DNA of 64,000 bases, taken from Collybiopsis luxurians FD-317 M1 (taxonomy: Eukaryota > Basidiomycota > Agaricomycetes > Agaricales > Omphalotaceae). The stretch's first letter is position 1; each line of letters starts with the position of its first letter. Positions 11,271-24,300 of the stretch are shown here, piece after piece. The stretch spans positions 610,541 to 674,540 of the forward strand of contig KN834773.1 in NCBI GenBank assembly GCA_000827265.1. Reading direction: 5' to 3'. The notes beneath the pieces were generated by a model. It saw only the letters and a program-made list of their open reading frames with translations. It was not told the DNA's origin and made no database searches. A program made the translations under genes and the position numbers.

Positions 11271-12115
11271 TTCCTGTTATACAGAATAACAGTAGTTAGA
11301 TGTCAAAAAATATTAGAATTGAAAATGATACTTACATTGAGGTGACAGAAGATTAACATGAAATTCTTGACAGCAATAAATCATTACTTGTTAAAATAAT
11401 TGGAAAACAGTAAACATATGGTTATAACTTTGGTCCATTGTCAGACCTTGTTCAGTGGTGCTATCAATTTCTTGAAGCAAACCTGAAAAAAAAAAAAAAA
11501 GCCATTATAAACTGAATCATACTTGTAAATATTACATACTGGAATTGCACTGGGAACTAAACTGAGGTAACAATTCACAAAAATTAACAGGGATAACAGG
11601 GGTATCCCAGATGATCTAAGAAACTGAAAAGGTTTAATAGTGTAACAAAAAATTATTCCAAGATGTACATTTGAAAAACTGGTTTCTGGTTGCAATGGGG
11701 GTTGTGGACTAGGTATCCATCAATGGCTAGGACCTTCAACTGCATTGAGCTGGTGAGATACTCCCTGAGAACTCTCAGTGTGGGAAGAAAAGGATTTAAA
11801 ATAATAAGAGTATTCAAGGGGTGATAGAGATTGATAGTGGGGCATGTCAATAGTCAATGGTAAGGAACAAAAAGGATGCAAGAAAGAGAGGCAGCATTTA
11901 TATTCACCGAACACCAGGAATGAAAAAAAAAAAAAAGATGAAAGGGTAATTTCATCATATTTACAAAGCTTTATAGTAATAGATGAATCACTCCAATAAT
12001 AATTTGTTCATCATGACTCAATTAACAGCTGATTATATAGTGAACATATAAATCTCATCATAATTATGAAAGCTGCACTGTATGATGATAGAATAAATCA
12101 CTACAACAATAATTG
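11271..12115. other. Intergenic AT-rich stretch
   Basis: No domain-bearing frame was seen on either strand. Poly-A runs occur at about 11484 and 11923. Confidence 0.4.
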
Positions 12116-12120
12116 CCTGT

Positions 12121-12564
12121 TGTCATGAAGCAGTGTACAATGGAGTGACTTTCAAGAGTGTGATAATCCTATCAGTTAAGCAGAAACTGGTCTCAATTGA
12201 CAGAGAGGTCAAGATGGGGACTCAGGTCACAGGCAGTAGGTATATATACTGTAATGAACTGTAAGAGGGACTAATGCTACTGGAAGACAATAGCTAAGTG
12301 ACAGCTACAGGAATAAAAGGTATGGAGCATGTGGCCATGCAACAGATACAAGAATAGAAACAAGGAACACTTCATTAATAAAACAATGAGTGGGAACAAA
12401 ATAGAAAAAGAACAATGATACTGTGTGGAGTGGAGATAAAGGGATTCATATGTCCATGAACTATTGATATGAAAGTTAGTCATTAATGTGATCATGTGAA
12501 AGGTGTATAGTAAAAGGAAAATGAATAGGGATTAGGAATAGGTGTCTGTACCAGCTTTACAACA
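12121..12564 (-). repeat. 3' LTR of the Gypsy element
   Basis: On the plus strand it runs from TGTCATGAAG to GCTTTACAACA (444 bp). The polypurine run follows on its right, where the internal region begins. The target duplication CCTGT lies on its left. Confidence 0.75.
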
Positions 12565-12598
12565 TTACCCCCCTTCCTAAGACCATCACCCTTGATGG

Positions 12599-15500
12599 TC
12601 AAATTTTGGGTGCCCTTGGATGTTTTTTGTGAAGTTTTTGTACCATTTCTGGTGCATATTCCAAGTTTTGAGCTGGTTCCCAGGGGTTATGGCCTGCATT
12701 GTACCCTTTCCACTTTACCAGATATTCCATCCTTTTCATTGAATATGGCTGTCCAGTACCTCTTCTACTTCATACTCTGGCTCATCCTCCTCTTCCAAAT
12801 GAATTGGCTCTGGTGGCATTGGAATTTCCCCATTGATATAGTTGCCTCTCCAAGGGTAGAGTTTATTGACATGGAACACAGGATGTAGTCAGTCAAGGGA
12901 AAGGGGTAGGTCCAGTCAGTAGTCAAGGGGTCCAACCTTTTGGAGAATTTTGAACAGTCCAAGTTGATACTCTCTGAGTGTTTCACTTGAGAGCTGGAGA
13001 TTAATGTCCTCTGCACTTAGCCATACTAGATCTCTCACTTTGAATTGATGGGCTTTTCACTTTCCCTTCTTGTATCCTTCCTTCTGCTGCTTCTTTCCTA
13101 AGTGCAATGTTGCTCTGACATCCTGGTGTGCTTCCTGTAAGTCTGAATGCAGTCATCCACATCTGGCATTCCACTGCACTGTCCTACTGAAATATTGAAG
13201 AGTGGGAGATAGCCATATGTGACTTCAAATGGCGAGATTCCAAGGGCTGAGTGTGTGCAGCAGTTAATGACAAATTCTGCCCAGTTGTCCTGTCATCATC
13301 TGACATATAAGCAAAGGCACTTTTCTACTTCCTGATTTGCACATTCAGTTTTTCCATTAGCCTGTGGGTGGTATCTGGATGTTAGATTTGATCCAATGCC
13401 TAGATGGGAGAGGAGGGATCACATAAGCTTTGCTGAGAACTGGAGTCCTCAATCTAATACAAAGCACTGGGGAAGGCCATGCAGATGGAAAATTTCTCAG
13501 TAGTAGATATCCACCACACCTTCAGCAGTGATATTGGTTGTGCAGGGAATAGCATGGATCTATTTGCCAAAAAGATCTGTGCAGACTAGAATGGCATCAT
13601 ACCCATTGGACTTGGGTAGCTGAGTGATTAAATCTACCCCCACTTCCTCCCATAATCCAGCTGGAACATCAAGTGGTTGTGTTCAATACTGCATGAGGGT
13701 GTCATTGGATCTTTTTTTCTTACACAAGTATCACATCCTTAGACATACTCTTCTACAAAGGATCACATAGTGGGCCACCAGAAATGAGTACTGACAAGAT
13801 CGAGGGTGCTGTGGAGTCCTGGGTGGCCAGCGGAGAGATTTTTGTGACATTGCTGGAGAACCTCTATGCATAGTTCATTGTCTGGTGGTACATATACCTA
13901 TCCCCAGTGGTAGACCAGTCCTTTGTCCTCTTCCCACTCTGTGATCCCATTTACTAGCTGTTGTAGTCCTCTTTTCTTCAATTCTTCCAACCCCTCCAAT
14001 ACCTGTGCCTCCTTTTGTGAAGCCTTCCAGATCTTATCTTCCAGTGGGTTGTGTAGAATTGTAGTGGCAACTTAGGTGAAGTGCTCAGGCTTGAGGACAG
14101 TCTGTTGTCAGTTGTCCTCATTGTCTGATACTTGGTGGTGTGCCATACAGGATAGAGCATCTGCCTGGGTATTTGCCTTACCTGGTCAATGTACCATGCA
14201 AAAGTTGAATCAAGAAAGCCAGAGTGCCCAGCAGGCCTGCCATTGGCTGAGGTCCTGTGCTGTCTGCCAAAACTCTAAATTGGAGGGATCAGTGACAATT
14301 TTGAATGGTTGAAGGGAGCATTCCAGAAAACTTCTCCAGTCTTTTAATGCCTCAATTGCTGCTAGCATTTCCTGGTCATAGATCTTGTAATTCCATTCTG
14401 CTGCCTGCATGGAGGCAGAGCAAAAGGCAACAGGGTGCCACTGGCCATCATCCTGTTTCTGGAAAAGTGCCCCACTAGTTGCATATCCAGATGCATCTAC
14501 TTCAACCTGTATGGGCTTGTCTGGATCCCAAAATGTTAGTATTGGTGCAGAAGTGAATGCCATATGTAGCATCTCAAATGCCATTTGTTGTTGTGTTCCC
14601 CAGTCAAGACCAATGTTCTTTTTGGTTAGGTCATTTAAGGGGTGAGCTATCCTAGCAAAGTTGTGTATGAATTGGTGATAGAAGTTGGCAAACCTTAGGA
14701 ATCCTTGTAACTCACAAAGGTTCCAGGGGGTTAGCCAATCACAGACTGCTGCCACCTTTACTGGGTCCATCCTTACCTCCCCTTCAGGTATTACCAGCCC
14801 TAGATGCTCAATCTAATATTGTTCAAAATCACACTTTTCTGGTCATAGATAGAGGTCATTTTTCTGGAGTCTAGCCAGGACTCCACAGACTACTTCTCAG
14901 TATTCATCTAACTGTCCACTGAAGATGAGGATGTTGTCCAGGTATACTGCAACTTTGCCTGCCACTATAAAGTCTGCAAAGATCAAGTTCATCAGCACTT
15001 GAAATGTAGCAGGTGAGTTAGTAAGGCCAAAGAACATGACATTGGGCTTGAACAGGCTGTGGTTGGTAAAGAATGCAGCTTTCCACTCATCACCTTGCTT
15101 GATCCATATATTATTGGATCCCCAGCAAACATCAAATTTAGTGAAGTAGTGAGCACCCTGAAGATGACTAATGATGTTGACAACAAGTGGTAAAGGGTAG
15201 CAGTTTTTGATGGTAAATTGATTGAGCTTGCAATAGTCCTGGACAAAATGGAGCTTCCCATCTTTCTTCTTTACAAAGAAGACTGGTGACAATAGTGGAG
15301 ATTTCGAGGGCCAGATATAGGCTTTCCACAGATTTTCATCTAAAAAACAGTCAAGTTTTTCTTGCTCATTCAGGGATATGGGGTACACATTGGTATGCAT
15401 TGTCTCAAGTGGCCCAGGTACCAGATCTATTGCATGATCTCAGGATTGATGAGAAGGTAGTCATTCAGATGCTGACTCAGAGAATACTTTCCCAAAATCT

Positions 15501-16422
15501 CAGTACAGTTCTGGAATCATTTCCTCAAATGTTTTAGCCAGTTTTTCCTTGTGGGCTTGTTCTGCCAGTTGTTGAGAGTAGGTGTATCCAGCTGCACACC
15601 ATAACTCTTCAGTTGCATCTAGGAGAATTTCTGCCTTGACCCAAGAACAGCACATCACTCAGTTAGCTCAAATCCAACATAGAGGTGACTCCTCTTCTGG
15701 TGCTGGTGATACTTCTTCTTCCACTGACTTGGATATAGGTAGGGGATCAGGTACTATTTGTTCCAGGATAGAGCCATCTGTGGTAACCACTGCCCCTCTA
15801 CCACTCTCTAGTCCTTCTATATCTTCAGGCACATCTTTGATGTTTACTTTCTGTGGTTTAACAGAGAGCCATCCTTTTTCCCAGCCAACTTCTGAATTTA
15901 TCTTCTGAATCTATGGGAGTCCAAGAATGATATCCTCACCTCCCAGTTAGTAACCAGGAAATCTGCACAGTGTTCCTGTTTGTCTACTGTGAGTGCAAGA
16001 CATGCAAAATGTGTAATCTGCCCTGCCCAGTTTGGGGTACCATTGATGTTGAAGATGTTTATAGGTCATTGTAGTGGGGATATCCTTAGGTTACACCATT
16101 TGACAAAGTTATTATTCAAGAATAAAGTTGTGGCTCCACAGTCTGCCATGGCTGCAGTGGCTTTGCTATGTCTTCTTCCCCTTATCTTTATTTGAGTCCA
16201 AAAATGTGATGCATTGGGGTCTATTTCCAAAATTGTAGATATTTTACATGATGAGAGTGAGTTGTATGAGGAAGTAGCATATATAGCAAACTGTTCAGGG
16301 GCTGCTCTCAGTGCAGCTGAGATGGGCACCCTCATTAAAAATCCTCCTGGCAGGCTGCAGCAGGGGCCATGGCATTGGTGTGATTTAGGAGCTCCTGTAG
16401 CTGAGCAATCTGGACTGAGAGG
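12599..16422 (-). pseudogene. pol: Gypsy pol: protease, RT, RNase H, integrase, chromodomain
   Basis: Pieces along the minus strand are as follows. The protease (about 16200-16066) has ADCGATTLFL, with Cys for the Ser of DSG. RT (15400-14897) has SPVFFVKKKDGKL, GLTNSPATFQ and YLDN for YLDD. RNase H is 14770-14210. The integrase (about 13900-13000) has GHPGLHSTL, a CDTC zinc ligand pair and HPQANGKTE. The chromodomain (about 12770-12600) has EYEVEEVLDSHIQ and YLVKWKGYN, ending at TGA 12599-12601. Multiple stops and shifts break it. At several conserved Arg positions there is Trp, Cys or His, as expected from C-to-T decay. Confidence 0.85.
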
Positions 16423-17186
16423 TCAGGGGTTGTAGTAGTAGAGGCAGCAGAGGAACTGAGGTGGCAACCTGGGCTGGCTTATTTGGGAATAAGGTGAACA
16501 GTGCTGAGGAGGTGGCTGATACTTGTGGCAGGGTTGCTGGCATTTACCATGGTTGCACTCCAAACCCATAACCTTGTCCTGACAGACTGCCTCTAAGTGA
16601 CCATAGTGTGTGCAGTAATGACATACTGTATCCTTCTGTGGGCAGTTCTGCTTCTCATGGCTTTGAGACCCACAACCATAGCAGTGTCCATGTATACAAG
16701 CTATAAAGCCATCTTGGGTGTTGCCATTGCTTGTGCAGCTGGCATCAATATCCATAGCATATAGATTGGCATGGTGAGTGGGAGTATTGGAGTGGCTAAG
16801 CTGTTGGCTACTCATGCTGGGGTCATGCAAGAAGATGTCAACAGATATGGCCCACTTGATGGCCTCATCAAGGGTTTTGGCTAACCCTTGAGTGATATTG
16901 ACTATGATGAGATTTTGGCAAATTTCTGGGTGAAGAGCAGCATAGAACTATTCCCAGAGGTCAGTATCTGAGAACCCACTTTGGTCACCAATGTCCTTGA
17001 ACTTCTGAGCAAATTCTGCAACAGTCTGTCCTTTCCCTTGTTGTACCTTTTTGATTGCATTGCAGGCTTCCATACCTGGATCAATGGATTCAAATCTGAG
17101 TTTGAATGCCTGAAGGAATTCTGTCCATTTCCCATTAAACATTACTTGTTTAGCATTGAATGCTGAGAGATAGGGGGTGGCCCAAA
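16423..17186 (-). pseudogene. gag: Gypsy gag (truncated)
   Basis: A retrotransposon gag core is visible at about 17160-16902, with FNGKWTEFLQAFKLRFES and VAEFAQKFKDIGDQ. It is followed by two zinc knuckles at about 16740-16560: CYGCGSQSHEKQNC, and a second related cysteine cluster ending in VC. An in-frame TAG lies after TDLWE. The N-terminal part is missing, because LTR sequence abuts the frame near 17187. Confidence 0.8.
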
Positions 17187-17335
17187 TCAGTTAAGCAGAA
17201 ACTGGTCCCAATTAACAGAGTTAATTATATAGTCTAACTAGTACAGGACCTGGTCCCAATCAATAGAGAGGTCTAGATGGGGACTCAGATCACAGGCAGT
17301 AGGGATTTATACTGTAATGAACTGTAAGAGGGACT
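17187..17335 (-). repeat. Gypsy 5' LTR, left piece
   Basis: The sequence corresponds to about 12170-12276 of the 3' LTR, with an extra internal repeat (ACTGGTCCCAAT occurs twice in related form). It breaks off at GGGACT, where solo LTR b is inserted, and continues at 18140. The first part of the LTR next to gag is deleted. Confidence 0.7.
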
Positions 17336-18144
17336 TGTCACAAAGTGGTTTACAGAGAAGTGACTTTCAGGAGTATGGTAATCAGTTTAGGCAGAATCTG
17401 GTCCCAATTGACAGAGTTAATTAAATAGTCTACTGGTACAAGCAGGATACTCACCTGGTCCAATCAACAGAGAGGTCAAGATGGGGACTCAGGTTACAGG
17501 TGGTAGGTATATATACTGCAGTAAGCTGTAAGAGGGACTAATGCTACTGGAGGACAAGATGAGAAACTAATGCTACTGGAAGACAATAGCTAAGTGACAG
17601 CTACGAGAATAAAAGGTATGGAGCATGTGGTCATGTGACAGATGCAAGAAGAGAAACAAAGACAGTTCATTAATAAAACAATGACAGTGGGAATGAAATA
17701 GAAAAAGAACAATGATACCATGTGGAGTAGAGATAGGGAGGAGTTGTATGTCCAAAAGGTATTGATATGAAAGTTAGTCATAAATGTGGTCATGTGAAAG
17801 ATGTATAGTAAAGGAGAAATGAATAGGGGTNNNNNNNNNNNNNNNNNNNNNNNNNNNNNNNNNNNNNNNNNNNNNNNNNNNNNNNNNNNNNNNNNNNNNN
17901 NNNNNNNNNNNNNNNNNNNNNNNNNNNNNNNNNNNNNNNNNNNNNNNNNNNNNNNNNNNNNNNNNNNNNNNNNNNAAGAAAAAGAACAATGATACCATGT
18001 GGAGTAGAGATAGGGAGGAGTTGTATGTCCAAAAGGTATTGATATGAAAGTTAGTCATAAATGTGGTCATGTGAAAGATGTATAGTAAAGGAGAAATGAA
18101 TAGGGGTTTGGAATAGATGTTCATACCAGCTTTATGACAGGACT
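17331..18144 (-). mobile_element. Solo LTR b inserted in the Gypsy 5' LTR
   Basis: The LTR runs 17336-18139, from TGTCACAAAG to CTTTATGACA, and is flanked by the target duplication GGACT (17331-17335 and 18140-18144). It is a related but distinct LTR copy in the same orientation. It contains an N-gap flanked by duplicated sequence, so its true length is probably about 527 bp rather than 804. Confidence 0.75.
17831..17975. other. Assembly gap 1 (Ns) with duplicated flanks
   Basis: There are 145 Ns. The 130 bases before the gap (17701-17830) are repeated exactly as 17978-18107 after it. This suggests two overlapping contig ends placed side by side rather than real missing sequence. Confidence 0.8.
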
Positions 18145-18438
18145 AATGCTACTGGAAGACAATAGCTAAGTGACAGCTATGGGAATAAAAGGTATGGAGC
18201 ATGTGGTCATGCAACAGATACAAGAATAGAAACAAGGAACACTTCATTAAGAAAACAATGACAGTGGGAATGAAATAGAAAAAGAACAATGATACTGTGT
18301 GGAGTGGAGATAAAGGGATTCATATGTCCATGAAGTATTGATATGAAAGTTAGTCATAAATGCAATCATGTGAAAGGTGTAAAATAAAAGGAAAATCAAT
18401 AGGGGTTAGGAATAGGTATTCATACCAGCTTTACAACA
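18140..18438 (-). repeat. Gypsy 5' LTR, right piece
   Basis: The sequence corresponds to about 12271-12564 of the 3' LTR and ends TTTACAACA at 18438, just before the target duplication CCTGT. Joined to the piece at 17187-17335 it reconstitutes one LTR. Confidence 0.75.
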
Positions 18439-18484
18439 CCTGTCATATGAACTTAGCAAACTGAAGACTCCCTTTCAACTGAAT

Positions 18485-18547
18485 AGGTGCCAAGCTGTTA
18501 CCATTTTGAGAGACTTTTTTGCCCAAAATGGTAAAGTCTTGGCACCT
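18485..18547. repeat. Perfect-stem inverted repeat (hairpin)
   Basis: AGGTGCCAAG at 18485-18494 pairs with CTTGGCACCT at 18538-18547. Inner arms TTACCATTTTG and CAAAATGGTAA pair as well, leaving a short T-rich loop. It could be a MITE remnant. No gene lies immediately beside it that would make it a terminator. Confidence 0.6.
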
Positions 18548-21392
18548 TGTCTTTTATAATGTAGATTTATATTTAATGTATATAAAAATGATATGCTATT
18601 GTATGCTTGCTCATTTAATGGAGTAGATTGGAATGGATACACCAGGCTAAGTTAGTCTTTACTATGTACTTTGTAAGTTATCCATATATCAATTACTATG
18701 GAGGCCAGCAAAAGTCTGAGAAATGTACCAGAGGTGGGACAATGGGCAGGAGGCAGGGGGCATCAGAAAGCAATCACTGCAATTAGCAGAGATCACCGAG
18801 GAGGAATGATGGCAGGGATGGGGCAGCAGCAGGAATGATGGCAAGGACATTGCCTTGGAACATGGTCTGAACATGTCCAACAGTCCCAGCTCTGCAACTT
18901 GTACAAGTCTTACAGTCACTGTCCTCAAATCTTCAAGTAAATCTAGTATTTTATTCACTAATCACTAATAATCTTACATCTTTTTACTAATTTACTTGAT
19001 TCAACTTTGTTGAGTCATTTTGGAACATCATATAACAGGTCAAATGTTTTGATGTAGGGGGGAGGGTTAGGGAAGCTGTTGATGGAGACCCAGGACACTC
19101 CACTGCTTCATATGCATTTATTCCCACAATTTACTGTTTGGAGGCTGCATCTTGGCTAACCAAAGCTGACTTTGCCAGCTGCAGCTCAACAGCACCTGTT
19201 TCAAAGTGGATCAAAGTGTGCCTCCAAGCACCCAACCAGCCCACCCAGACTGGCAGTATATAGTATTAGCTTCTGGGAGAAAACAGAGCAAATAATTCTG
19301 CAATAATTCTGCAATAGTCTCCAGGATGGCAAGTAATATGCTGTAAGCCTGTAGTTGGTAAAGAGTCACTTATTCTTGTTGTAAATACCACAATCACACC
19401 AGGTAGGGCTCTTCGCTGCTGTTTGCTGGTACTGGTTACATGCCACTCAGCCTGACAGCCAGATACCATCATTCATTCATTCTTCTTGACAGTCATCTTC
19501 TACATCCTTTTGTGCAGTAGACCATTTTTGCACCCACTTGGGCTGTCTGCTGTCCATATCTAAAATCACACCCTCCTGTGACAGAGAGTTCTGCCCTGCT
19601 GATCAAGCATCCAGTGGTGATCTTATGCAGCACATGGCAAATTTGAGTTTGTACACAAACACTCTAATCTACACAGATCATGAGAGTTGTGCGCACAGTG
19701 CATTTCCAATGTACCATTGTCAAACTATGTAAATATGATGTCCTCAGAAGTACACAAAATAGTGTGAACAAGTGAATATGTTAATTAGTACCTGTCAAAC
19801 TATACAAAGTCAAAGAGATTTATAAGTATGTCATTAGACAAGTAACAAAGTCACAATAACTCTCCCTTAGAAAGCTTTCATTTGTGTGGGTAAGGAAGCA
19901 GGGATTTTGTCAGAAATAAAATAAAATCAAATCGGAGAGGGAGAGAATAATTATGACTGGTGGTTGAGAGCACGGATCCAGCAGCAAAATAAAATCCTCG
20001 AAGCAAATTTTTGGTTGCAATTGGAGCTAGTCCCTTGCCTATACCTTCCAGGAAAAAGCAGGCAGATTCAGGGTATGTATAACATACTAAATACAGGAGG
20101 AGTTATTGCTCACATATTTCAATCACGCTGTAGAAAATCATTTACCATAACATCAGCGCTCATCATTTTCAGCACTTGTTATGAATGTGAGACATTCACA
20201 TGTGACCTGCTGCATCCTGCCGCATCACATAAAAACAGGTATAGGCGCTTGATTGAGCAAAAACTTCATTAAGTTCCCCCTGCAGACCTCCATAGCCCCA
20301 AGGCTCTTTTGCTAAGGTGTAAAATGTAGATATAAATTACCTTTATATGCTAGAGTAGAAGATTACCAATTTTGGTGTAGATCTGGCAATACAAAGACTG
20401 CGAAAGAATGCAAATACTTATCACATTCTAGAGAATTGACTGGTATCTGGAATTCTTTGGGTAATGGCATGGTACTGAGTCACAAATCTGTCACCTTGTG
20501 CTGAAGTCCTACAGTATGTTCAAGAACATCTAGTGGAATCAACATTTGAATAATTTGACTACTTATCAACTTCTTATGTCATTTTGGTACACTGTACAGG
20601 GCTCGATATGCATTTTGGTCAACTTAGTTGGTAGCAAGAAAAATATTGATATCAGAGAGCGGAAAGAGAGCAGTGGAAAGAGACAGAATAATCATAAGCA
20701 AATGTGCTCATGCACAGATAAGATATTGTATAGATAGGAAGTGAGGTCTGTCCACCTGCGCCGCCCAACCCGGACAGCACTGCTACATATGTTATGTATA
20801 CATAATGTACATAACATACCTACATGAACGGCAACTAAACCAGAAGCCTTCCATCAACAGAACTGTCAAAAATGAGTGAGGCATTCCTGCTTTCCATAGT
20901 CTGCAAAGGAACTACTATTATCTTCTTCATAGTGATTCTCATCTAGCTGGACCTTGAGTCTGATCAATATCATGATAATCATATTGTGGCTAGAAGAAAG
21001 CTGTCAATGAGCTTTTCTGGTGCAAAATGTGACATCAGCTTCTGGGAGCTTCTGGCATGTGTCGGCCCCTTTTGTGCTCTATATTGGTCTTGTGTTACTG
21101 ATACGCAATCAATGTTCTAACCTTTAAAGTCCAGCTCAACCCAGGATAGAGGAAACTATAACAGACCTCAGACGGAATGAGGGTGCCTTCATTATAATGT
21201 GACTGGCATGCTTTTCTAGGTCCTCAGAGCTAGCATCACCTCAGTTTTGCTGAGGCTTCATAAGCGGCAGATGCCATTCTACCTGAACTCTTACAGAAAA
21301 TCAGTCATGCAAGGGAGTACTGGGAATGAGGACCAGGTGTGTGAGCTAATGGTTTACACATTAAACTTTTTAACATTTGACAGCAGATCATT
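18548..21392. other. Intergenic, AT-rich, with remnants ahead of the CHAT frame
   Basis: No gene can be supported. A palindrome GTTATGTA...TACATAAC lies at 20791-20815. At about 21268-21325 one frame reads ADAILPELLQKISHAREYW. This looks coding and may be an upstream exon of the TPR-CHAT gene, separated by a possible intron (GTGTGTGAG to TTTGACAG, about 21337-21382), but stops break that frame. Confidence 0.35.
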
Positions 21393-24300
21393 TTGTGTAG
21401 ACAGGCTTTGAAGGGACAGTTAATTGGCTCCATTGCTCGCATAGAGGCGCTGCATTGTCTCTCTAATGCTTTAGATCTTTGTTTTCAGCATCATTGTCAT
21501 GCAGAAGATTTGGAGGAGGCCATCATATGTGATCAAGAGGCCTATCATCACTGTTCCTCTGGTTATCCAAATCAACTAGGACTCATTAATTCCCTGGCCG
21601 TCCATTTGAATGATAGATTCATTGTGTCTGGACAAGTCGAGGACCTCAATGGCGCCGTTAAGTGTTACAAGGATGCTCTCTCTATCTGCACTAAACAAGA
21701 TCAATACTATGCAATGTTTAGCAATAACATTGCTATCACCAAAAGCACTCAATTTGACTGTTTCCAAGACATACAGGACCTCGATGAGGCCATTTTGTAC
21801 TACCACAAAGCTTTGGAACTTTGTGCTTTGGACCATCCTCGCTGTCCATTCACTGCTTTAAACCTTGGCACCATCTTGAATAGTCGATTCAGAGTCAAAA
21901 ATCAGAACAACGATCTGGAGGAAGCATTACAGTGGAATCACAAAGCACTCTTCCTATGTCCATCCCTCCATCCCCTTTACCATAAAGTTCTCAGCAACAT
22001 GGCAGTCTTGCAATATACTCATTTTGAGCTGGTAGGCCAGCCCGATGACTTGAATGAGGCAATAGATTTGTTTCGTGGCGCAGTCCAAATTTGTCCTCCT
22101 AATGATTTCAACTGGTCACCATACTCAACTGCCCTTGCTAATGCCTTGATGAGTCAATTCAATTGCCTTGCTCAGGAGCAAGATCTGGATGATGCTGTCC
22201 AGCATTTCTACCAGGCCCTTGACTTGTGCCCTATGAATTCACCAGAGCAAGCCTCATGCCTTCGGAGCTTTGCATATGGTCTCTATCTGCAGTTCATGCA
22301 GACAAGTTCACTTGGCAATCTTGAAAATGCAGTCTTGTGCTATTGTAAAGCACTGTCCTTAACTCCACTCGGTCATTGCGAATATCTTCCTTCTCTTGTC
22401 AATCTTGTGGTCACACTGCACACACAGGCCCAGCAAAACCATGACATAGAGACTCTGGAGGAAGCGATTGAACTTCATCTTCAAGCTATGAAACTATGCT
22501 CTTCTTGTCATCCCTTCCACTTGGAGTGCCTCCATGGCCTTGGCGGAGCTCTTCTGGCACACTACAAGGAACTTAGATGGGCTTCGGATATTGATAGCTC
22601 AATCCTGCACCTCCGCGAGGCCATGGTGTTATGTCACCCATCTAGGAGTGGCTATTATAAAGTACTCATGAGTCTGAGTGCTTCACTCGCCTCTTCAATT
22701 GAGTGGGGCGGATGTGCTGAAAACTTGGAGGAAATGCTCAATTGTGAATGTTGTGCACTGGCAGCATGTCCTATTGAACATCCTGACTGTGCTGTAGCTC
22801 TAGGTAATGCTGGTGTTGGGAAGTATATTGCGTTCCAGCAATATGGACATTTAGAGGACTTGGAGGCTGCCATTGACTTCCATTGGGAAGCAATCGAGTG
22901 GTACCCAACTACTCATCCGATGCTCCCAATCACCCTTTTGACCTTTGCCCATTCCTTGTGGGCTCGCTTTGAGTGGCTTGGTTGCATCATGGATATCAAA
23001 GATGCAACAGATGTTTTCCATAGAGCCATTGGGCTCTGTTCCTCAAAACACGCAGTACATTTGAACCTGCCCACGAGCTTGACATTTATCCTCCTCAGAC
23101 AATACAATATTGGGGCTGCTGATGCAGAAGTCTTGGATGAAGCAATTGAACAGGGTAAAAAGGCAACCACTATTGACAATCAGAGTTTCACATCCTTCAA
23201 TGCTCTGGCCTCTGCTCTTAATACATGATATGAGCGATATGATAACAATGAGGACAGCAAAGAAGCTATTTGATTTCATTGCAACACTCTTGCTTTATGT
23301 CCCCTGGAGCATCACTTCTGCTCTGCCTTGTTGAATAATCTTGGCGCCACTCTCGCTACTTGATTCAACAAGCTCAGAGTGTTCTCAGATTTAGAAAAAG
23401 CGATTTGCTACCACCATCAAGCTCTTGACTTATGGGGTGATGGACATCTGGAACAATCATCATCACTCAAGAACCTAGCAGACTTATATATCATGCAGCA
23501 TGATGATCCCGATCATGGATGTTCTGACGACCTCAAGCTGGCAGTCAAATTTTTCAAACAGGCTTCCAACAATCAATATGGTAATGCCAGAACCCGGGCT
23601 TCTGCAGCAGAGAGATGGGCCAGTGTAGCCCATAGACATACTCATTCATCTGCACTTTTTGCATATAGTCTCGCAATGGATCTTCTTGAACGCTGTGTAT
23701 TGTTACAGCCTTCCGTCGACACTCAACACATATTCATTACCCGGGGTCTTCCATCACTGTCTATGGATGCAGCATCTTGTGCTGTAATGCGTGGCGAGTT
23801 CAAGAAGGCTGTGGAGCTGCTTGAATGCAGCAGAGCACTGCTCTGGTCAAAAATGCACAGATATTGGCAGCCACTCGAAGACATTTGTTGTGTAGATGAG
23901 CAGCTTGCGCAAGAATTTGGGGAAGTCTGTGATCAGCTGAGAAACTGTACCACTGCTGCAGATAATGTTGCACTCAGTTTCTCACACAAAATGTCAGCTG
24001 CAGTGGAGGATGAAAGATGGAGACGACAGCAGTTCTTATCGAGTAGGTGGGATAAGTTGGTCTCTCATATTTGAGCTCTTGGTAGACTTGAGGACTTCCA
24101 TAGAACAGTTCCTTTTGCTCGACTGCATGTGGCTGCCACAGAGGGACCTGTAATCATAGTGAACATCAGCGACTATTGTTCAGATGCATTAATCATCATT
24201 CATAATGCGAATTCTCCCATTCTAGTTGAACTGCCCAAAGCTACTCCCAAAAATGTTTTTGAAACTTATTCAGACTTTCAACATTCCCTAGGTGCAAGTA

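Larger units (their letters stand above)
12116..18443 (-). mobile_element. Decayed Ty3/Gypsy chromovirus-type LTR retrotransposon
   Basis: The element is bounded by the 5-bp target duplication CCTGT at 12116-12120 and 18439-18443. On the minus strand the order is 5' LTR (split, 18438-18140 and 17335-17187), gag, protease, RT, RNase H, integrase, chromodomain, polypurine run (GGGGGGTAATG) and 3' LTR (12564-12121). Gag-then-RT-RNH-IN order and the chromodomain identify a Ty3/Gypsy chromovirus. The 5' LTR joins directly to mid-gag at about 17187, so the primer-binding site, gag start and about 50 bp of LTR are deleted. Many stops and active-site changes show it is dead. Confidence 0.85.

Noticed and set aside
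17774..18124. Open frames running through the N-gap
   Set aside because: They exist only because Ns translate as unknown residues. The sequence on both sides is LTR.
12121..18438. CRISPR-like direct repeats in the LTR region
   Set aside because: The repeats are long LTR copies with target duplications, not short spaced repeats, and the genome is eukaryotic.
20780..20830. Regulatory palindrome GTTATGTA...TACATAAC
   Set aside because: Simple AT-rich alternation that is expected by chance here, with no adjacent gene start.
23226..24074. In-frame TGA codons as selenocysteine or a reassigned code
   Set aside because: Other genes here (SGNH exon 8, metacaspase, GH30, DUF6533 copy B) end normally at TGA. 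No SECIS-like context was assessed, and the sites align with Arg rather than Cys or Trp.
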